From NCBI GenBank assembly GCA_007135505.1, contig SLIS01000459.1, forward strand, positions 1 through 9,778: a DNA stretch of 9,778 nt, in the 5' to 3' direction. The first letter of the stretch is position 1; each line of letters begins with the position of its first letter. The translations under genes were made by a program, and so were the position numbers. The notes under the pieces are model-generated. The model did not search any database, had not been told where the DNA came from, and saw nothing but the letters and a program-made list of their open reading frames with translations. Positions 6,566-9,778 of the stretch are shown here, piece by piece. This DNA is from Halovivax sp. GTDB taxonomy: Archaea > Halobacteriota > Halobacteria > Halobacteriales > Natrialbaceae.

Positions 6566-6629
6566 CCTGTTCATCGTTGGCGCGCCCGACGCTAGCCGAC
6601 CGTTTCGACGCAGTGATCACGCTGGGGGA

Positions 6630-7001
6630 TCAGGCGTTCAGCGCACCGCCGACCGCCCCCGCGATCGCGCTTTCGATCGCCATCACGAACGCGACGAAGA
6701 GGGCGACGAAGAGGATCCACAGTCCGGCGACGCCACCGAGGATCGCCCCACCGGGACCCAGTGCGAGGCCACCGATGGTGACGGCGAGCGCCACGAAGAC
6801 GCCGGCGAGAATCGCGCCGAGGCCGCCGGCGAGGGCCCCGTGCCAGGCGCCTCGGCCTAGCCCACCGCCGGCCATGTACCCGGCGACGAAGCCGCCGAGC
6901 AGTCCCGCGACGAGCTGGCCAAAGACGGGCACCGAGAGGCCGAGTATCGAGACGACCGTAATCACGAGAAACCCGACGATCACCGCACGCCAGTCAGTCA
7001 T
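6630..7001 (-). CDS. DUF5518-like membrane protein
   Basis: The 123-residue product looks like the haloarchaeal DUF5518 family of small Gly/Ala-rich membrane proteins of unknown function. It opens MTDWRAVIVGFLV, the usual family start, and has about four hydrophobic segments (near 7-25, 28-45, 56-80 and 84-108). The second and third are joined by the glycine-rich AGYMAGGGLGRGAWHGALAGG (40-60), which is the most family-like part. The fourth segment ends in a short amphipathic tail. It was placed at ATG 7001 because a TATA-like element lies 26 nt upstream; the frame further upstream runs antisense into the GTPase gene. It is divergent to that gene and convergent to nothing. Its role is unknown; a structural or channel-like function would be speculation. 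Confidence 0.85.
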   Translation of the reverse strand: MTDWRAVIVGFLVITVVSILGLSVPVFGQLVAGLLGGFVAGYMAGGGLGRGAWHGALAGGLGAILAGVFVALAVTIGGLALGPGGAILGGVAGLWILFVALFVAFVMAIESAIAGAVGGALNA

Positions 7002-7022
7002 GGGCGAACGAAAGACCAGTAC

Positions 7023-7032
7023 GGACAAAAGG
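7023..7032 (-). promoter_or_regulatory. Weak TATA-like promoter of the DUF5518 gene
   Basis: The minus strand reads CCTTTTGTCC, centred about 26 nt before ATG 7001. It is weaker than a consensus TATA box but is the only T-rich element at the expected place. Confidence 0.4.
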
Positions 7033-7046
7033 CCGTCGTCGTCCGT

Positions 7047-7065
7047 CGACCGACTTAATCGGTCG
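7047..7065. repeat. Inverted repeat CGACCGA-cttaa-TCGGTCG between divergent promoters
   Basis: Perfect 7-bp arms (7047-7053 and 7059-7065) flank an AT-rich 5-nt centre. The dyad lies between the TATA elements of the DUF5518 gene (7023-7032) and the GTPase gene (7093-7100), where a bound protein could affect both. It could also be an upstream element of either promoter. No regulator can be named. Confidence 0.4.
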
Positions 7066-7092
7066 GTCCTCCGGCGCCGGCCAACGAACGCG

Positions 7093-7100
7093 CTTTTATG
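7093..7100 (+). promoter_or_regulatory. TATA box of the Nog1-family GTPase gene
   Basis: CTTTTATG is centred about 26 nt before ATG 7123, again leaderless spacing, and shares the CGCTTTTAT core context with the pdxT promoter. Confidence 0.65.
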
Positions 7101-7122
7101 AGCGCCGCCCGTAGCGACGCGC

Positions 7123-8166
7123 ATGATTTTCGAGGACCTTCCGACGACGCCGACGTCGGAAGAGTTGATAGACAAGGCGTTCTCGCGGGCCTCGCGGGCG
7201 GGCCGGGCCCAGCATGGCCTGGACGCCCAGCAGTCGATGCTGCAGACGGCGGGGAACATCGTCTCTGACAACCTGGAGAACGTCGTCACGGCCTGGCCGG
7301 ACTTCGAGTACGACGTCGATCCGTTCTACACGGAGCTGGCCGAGGCCATCCTCGCCTCGATCACGCTCGGACCGGAAGCGGACGATCCCGAGGACGAACG
7401 AACCGGCGTCGACGGCCTGCGGCAGGCGCTGTCGCGGGTCACCTGGGCGTCCAGACAGACCGAGGAGATCCAGCGCGAGTACCAGTCGAAGCTCCGAAAG
7501 ACGGACGTCGACACCGCCCGCAAGCACCGCAAGCAGGCGTTCGCTCGCCTGGCCGACGTCGTCGAGCAGGTCGATAGCGACCTCCGGGCGATCAACGACG
7601 CCAGAAACGCGCTACGGGACCTCCCCGAGATCGATCCGGACGAGCCGACCATCGTCGTCGCGGGGTACCCGAACGTCGGCAAGTCGTCGTTCGTCAACGA
7701 CGTGACCAACGCCCGCGGCGAAACCGCGAGTTACCCGTTCACGACGAAGGGCGTCGGGCTGGGTCACCTGGAGCGCGATCACGTCCGCTACCAGCTGGTC
7801 GACACGCCCGGGCTGCTCGATCGCCCGCCGGAAGAGCGAAACGAGATCGAGTCCCAGGCGGTCAGCGCCATCGAGCACCTGGCCGACTGCGTCCTGGTCT
7901 TTCTCGATCCGAGCGGGGCGTGTGGCTACCCGATCGACAGCCAGCTCGAACTGCGCGACGCGATCGTCTCCCAGTTCGAACCGCTCGACGTGCCCGTATT
8001 CACGATCGCGAACAAGGTCGACCGATTCGATCCGGACGACGAGTCCCTGCCCGACCTCGAGGCCGACTACCTGCTGAGCGTCGAGACGGGCGAGAACGTC
8101 GAACGAGTGCTCGAAGCGGCCATCGCGGCGATCGACTACGAACCGGAGCTGCCGTTCGAGAAGTGA
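7123..8166 (+). CDS. Nog1-family GTPase (Obg-related)
   Basis: The 347-residue product is a GTP-binding protein of the Nog1 branch of the Obg family. Eukaryotic Nog1 acts in large ribosomal subunit assembly; the archaeal protein is presumed to do something similar in the cytoplasm. The N-terminal ~165 residues are helical and match the Nog1 N-terminal region (FEDLPTTPTSEELIDKAFSRA near the start, then a coiled stretch with DVDTARKHRKQAFARLADVVEQV, 128-150). The G domain follows: G1 GYPNVGKS (181-188), switch I PFTTK (205-209), G3 DTPG (227-230), G4 NKVD (297-300), and a G5-like LSVETG (318-323). All key residues are intact. It ends at the G domain, as in archaea, and lacks the long C-terminus of eukaryotic Nog1. 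The IMPDH-like gene follows after 98 nt with its own promoter. Confidence 0.93.
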   Translation: MIFEDLPTTPTSEELIDKAFSRASRAGRAQHGLDAQQSMLQTAGNIVSDNLENVVTAWPDFEYDVDPFYTELAEAILASITLGPEADDPEDERTGVDGLRQALSRVTWASRQTEEIQREYQSKLRKTDVDTARKHRKQAFARLADVVEQVDSDLRAINDARNALRDLPEIDPDEPTIVVAGYPNVGKSSFVNDVTNARGETASYPFTTKGVGLGHLERDHVRYQLVDTPGLLDRPPEERNEIESQAVSAIEHLADCVLVFLDPSGACGYPIDSQLELRDAIVSQFEPLDVPVFTIANKVDRFDPDDESLPDLEADYLLSVETGENVERVLEAAIAAIDYEPELPFEK

Positions 8167-8231
8167 GTTCGGCGGTTCTCGGTCGTTGCTTCCCGCTCGT
8201 TCTCGCCGGCCGCGACGTCTCGAACGCCACG

Positions 8232-8239
8232 CTTTTGAC
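8232..8239 (+). promoter_or_regulatory. TATA-like promoter of the IMPDH-like gene
   Basis: CTTTTGAC is centred about 29 nt before ATG 8265. It supports the start chosen and separate transcription from the upstream GTPase gene. Confidence 0.5.
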
Positions 8240-8264
8240 CCTCGTTCCCGTTACTAGGTGCGGC

Positions 8265-9317
8265 ATGGACGAAATACGAACGGGACTGTCCTACGGTGAC
8301 GTCCTCGTCGTCCCGCAACGCTCGGGCGTCGACAGCCGGCAGCACGTCGACCTCTCGACGAAGCTCACCGACGACGTCGGACTGGCGACACCGCTGCTCT
8401 CGGCGCCGATGGACACGGTCACGGAGGCCGAGACTGCGATCGCCATGCACGAGGCGGGTGGCATGGGAACGATCCACCGCTTTCTGGCGATCGACGAACA
8501 GGCCCTGGAGGTTCGCCGGGCGGCCGAGGCCGGCGCGACGGTCGGCGCCGCCGTCGGCATCGCTGGCGACCCACTCGAGCGCACGTCGGCCGTCATCGAC
8601 GCCGGAGCCGACTGCGTGATGGTCGACGTCGCCCACGGTCACCTGGAGCACTGTCTCGACGTGGTGGGACGGCTCCGCGAGGAGCACCCGGACGTCCCGC
8701 TCGTCGCCGGCAACGTCGCGACGCGAGAAGGCGTCGCCGATCTGGCCGACGCCGGTGCCGACTGCGTAAAGATCGGCATCGGGCCGGGTTCGCACTGCAC
8801 GACCCGTCGCGTCGCCGGCGCGGGCGTCCCCCAGCTCACCGCGGTCAGAGACTGTGCCGAGGCGGCCCGCGAGCACGGCGTCCGGACCGTCGCGGACGGC
8901 GGTATCCGCTGTTCCGGTGACGCCGTGAAGGCGCTGCTGGCCGGCGCGGATGCCGTGATGATGGGGAGCTTGTTCGCCGGGACGGCGGAAGCGCCGACGC
9001 CGGTCGTCGAGATCGACGGCGTCCGCTACAAGCGCTCGCGTGGCATGGCGACGACGGCCGCCAACGAGAAGCGAACCGACTCCGAGGAACTGCCCGACGC
9101 CGACGAGGGCGTCGAGGGTCTCACCGAGTACAAAGGTCCGCTCGTCGACGTCGCCGCGGAGTTCGCCGCCGGCATTCGCTCGGGCCTGAGCTACGCCGGC
9201 GGCCACACGATCCCGGAGGCGCGGGAGTCGGCCGAGTTCATTCGCGTCGCCGCGAGCGCTCGCGACCGCGAGGGGGCCCACGGCGACCACGACTGGGAGA
9301 ACGTGATCGTCGAGTGA
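8265..9317 (+). CDS. IMP dehydrogenase / GMP reductase family protein without CBS domains
   Basis: The 350-residue TIM-barrel product belongs to the IMPDH/GMPR family of guanine nucleotide metabolism. Visible marks are the [10 protein letters not shown] loop (45-54), DVAHGH (121-126), AGN (148-150), the catalytic loop [11 protein letters not shown] with Cys178, DGGIRCSGD (211-219), and GPL (291-293) near an EGVEG turn (281-285). The two CBS domains usual in IMPDH are missing: the barrel runs straight through residues 80-95, giving a GMP-reductase-like length. The loop after Cys178 ([13 protein letters not shown]) and the EGVEG...YKGPL segment resemble IMPDH more than GMPR. The flap (260-280) lacks the RYF motif that carries IMPDH's catalytic Arg-Tyr pair. 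It may be an IMPDH-like enzyme, a GMP reductase, or a related oxidoreductase; the reaction stays open. ATG 8265 fits the family N-terminus and the promoter. Confidence 0.9.
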   Translation: MDEIRTGLSYGDVLVVPQRSGVDSRQHVDLSTKLTDDVGLATPLLSAPMDTVTEAETAIAMHEAGGMGTIHRFLAIDEQALEVRRAAEAGATVGAAVGIAGDPLERTSAVIDAGADCVMVDVAHGHLEHCLDVVGRLREEHPDVPLVAGNVATREGVADLADAGADCVKIGIGPGSHCTTRRVAGAGVPQLTAVRDCAEAAREHGVRTVADGGIRCSGDAVKALLAGADAVMMGSLFAGTAEAPTPVVEIDGVRYKRSRGMATTAANEKRTDSEELPDADEGVEGLTEYKGPLVDVAAEFAAGIRSGLSYAGGHTIPEARESAEFIRVAASARDREGAHGDHDWENVIVE

Positions 9318-9357
9318 GGGCCGCAGCGAACCTGAGCCGATATCGTCGAGTCGGCGA

Positions 9358-9375
9358 CTGGAACCGCCATTCCAG
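9358..9375. terminator. Hairpin between convergent genes, possible terminator
   Basis: CTGGAA (9358-9363) and TTCCAG (9370-9375) form a perfect 6-bp stem with a 6-nt loop. It abuts the stop codon (9376-9378) of the leftward membrane protein and lies 40 nt after the IMPDH-like gene stop. Position suggests a transcript-end structure for the leftward gene; no T-tract is present, so this is tentative. Confidence 0.35.
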
Positions 9376-9753
9376 CTATCGATCGTCGAGTATCGCGAGG
9401 ACGACCGCGACGAGCAGGACGAGCGAGAATAGGATTGTCAGCCCCTGCCCGACTGTCGCGACGGTACTGTCGACCTCGCCACCGGTGAGCAACTCGACAA
9501 TGTCGCCGAGGGCACGTGCCGATCCGCCGACGCCGGCCAGGCCGAGCAGGCCCAGGCCGTAGGTCGCGACGTCGTCACGGTCGGTCGAGAGGCCGAGTCG
9601 CCCCAGGAAGACGCATGCTACGCCCAGTAACGCCGGGATGAGTGCCGTGAAGTGTGGGTCTTCGGGCGCCACGTAGCCGACCACGCCGACGATCGCGAGT
9701 GCGACGCCGACAGCAATACCGATCCGGTACGGATCCCGCGTGGATGCAACCAT
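9376..9753 (-). CDS. Four-helix membrane protein, unknown function
   Basis: I do not recognise a characterised family. The 125-residue product begins MVASTRDPYRIGIAVGVALA and has four hydrophobic segments (about 11-28, 36-53, 63-80 and 101-122). The first two are separated by an acidic APEDPHF turn (29-35) and the second pair by a polar GDIVELLTGGEVDST loop (83-97). The N-terminal Arg residues and the short acidic DDR end suggest no large soluble domain. No cysteine pairs or other catalytic motif stand out; the single Cys47 is inside a helix. The ATG at 9753 is the first in frame; the 25 nt beyond it to the window edge are too few to judge a promoter. It converges on the IMPDH-like gene. Confidence 0.8.
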   Translation of the reverse strand: MVASTRDPYRIGIAVGVALAIVGVVGYVAPEDPHFTALIPALLGVACVFLGRLGLSTDRDDVATYGLGLLGLAGVGGSARALGDIVELLTGGEVDSTVATVGQGLTILFSLVLLVAVVLAILDDR

Positions 9754-9778
9754 GTTCGGGTCGTTATCAGGCGACGGA

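Noticed and set aside
6614..6632. TGATC-N9-GATCA repeat at the end of the DUF5518 gene
   Set aside because: The 5-bp arms overlap the stop codon and have no T-tract; too weak to call a terminator.
7920..8264. N-terminal extension of the IMPDH-like protein into the GTPase gene
   Set aside because: The extra 115 codons overlap the GTPase reading frame, are Arg-rich, and lie upstream of a TATA element and the family's normal N-terminus.
8136..9290. Long minus-strand open frame (384 codons) antisense to the IMPDH-like gene
   Set aside because: It is the antisense shadow of a well-conserved enzyme in GC-rich DNA, with Arg/Gly-rich low-similarity translation and no family motif.
9306..9391. Three copies of ATCGTCGAGT at 9306, 9342 and 9382
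   Set aside because: Two copies lie in coding sequence, the spacing is uneven (36 and 40 nt), and GATCGTCGAG-like words are common in haloarchaeal DNA.

Overview
The window looks like a stretch of chromosome from a halophilic archaeon (class Halobacteria). The DNA is GC-rich with strong G/C third-position bias. The proteins are rich in Asp and Glu. Most genes have an archaeal TATA-like box about 26-30 nt before the ATG, the spacing expected of leaderless transcripts. Several products belong to archaeal families: Sec61-beta, a Nog1-type GTPase, a DUF7344-type winged helix and DUF5518. The genus cannot be told from the sequence.

Layout. Positions 69-1814 hold three leftward genes of little-known function: a two-helix membrane protein with CxxC motifs, a DUF7344-like winged-helix protein, and a small acidic protein. 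Positions 1997-3820 hold rightward housekeeping genes: the 53-residue Sec61-beta translocon subunit, pdxT (vitamin B6 glutaminase), a DUF151 'bifunctional nuclease' family protein, and hisE, which overlaps the DUF151 gene by ATGA. Positions 3887-6534 hold a leftward two-gene unit, a small SHOCT-domain membrane protein followed 2 nt later by a CopB-type (CPH) copper P-type ATPase. Its N-terminus is a Cys cluster followed by a His-rich tract instead of an HMA domain. A DUF5518 membrane protein (leftward, 6630-7001) is divergent from a Nog1-family GTPase (7123-8166). The GTPase is followed by a CBS-less IMP dehydrogenase/GMP reductase family protein (8265-9317). A four-helix membrane protein (9376-9753, leftward) converges on that gene.

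The genes do not form one pathway. The window is mostly core metabolism and housekeeping plus one metal-efflux unit. The clearest functional couplings are the translationally coupled DUF151-hisE pair and the SHOCT-copB pair. No tRNA, rRNA, CRISPR array, insertion sequence or integrase was seen, and no gene-free stretch exceeds about 180 bases. I saw no clearly undescribed multi-gene system. The points most worth a second look are the CopB N-terminus and its altered HP motif, the atypical flap of the IMPDH-like enzyme, the CxxC membrane protein, and several inverted repeats placed like operators.
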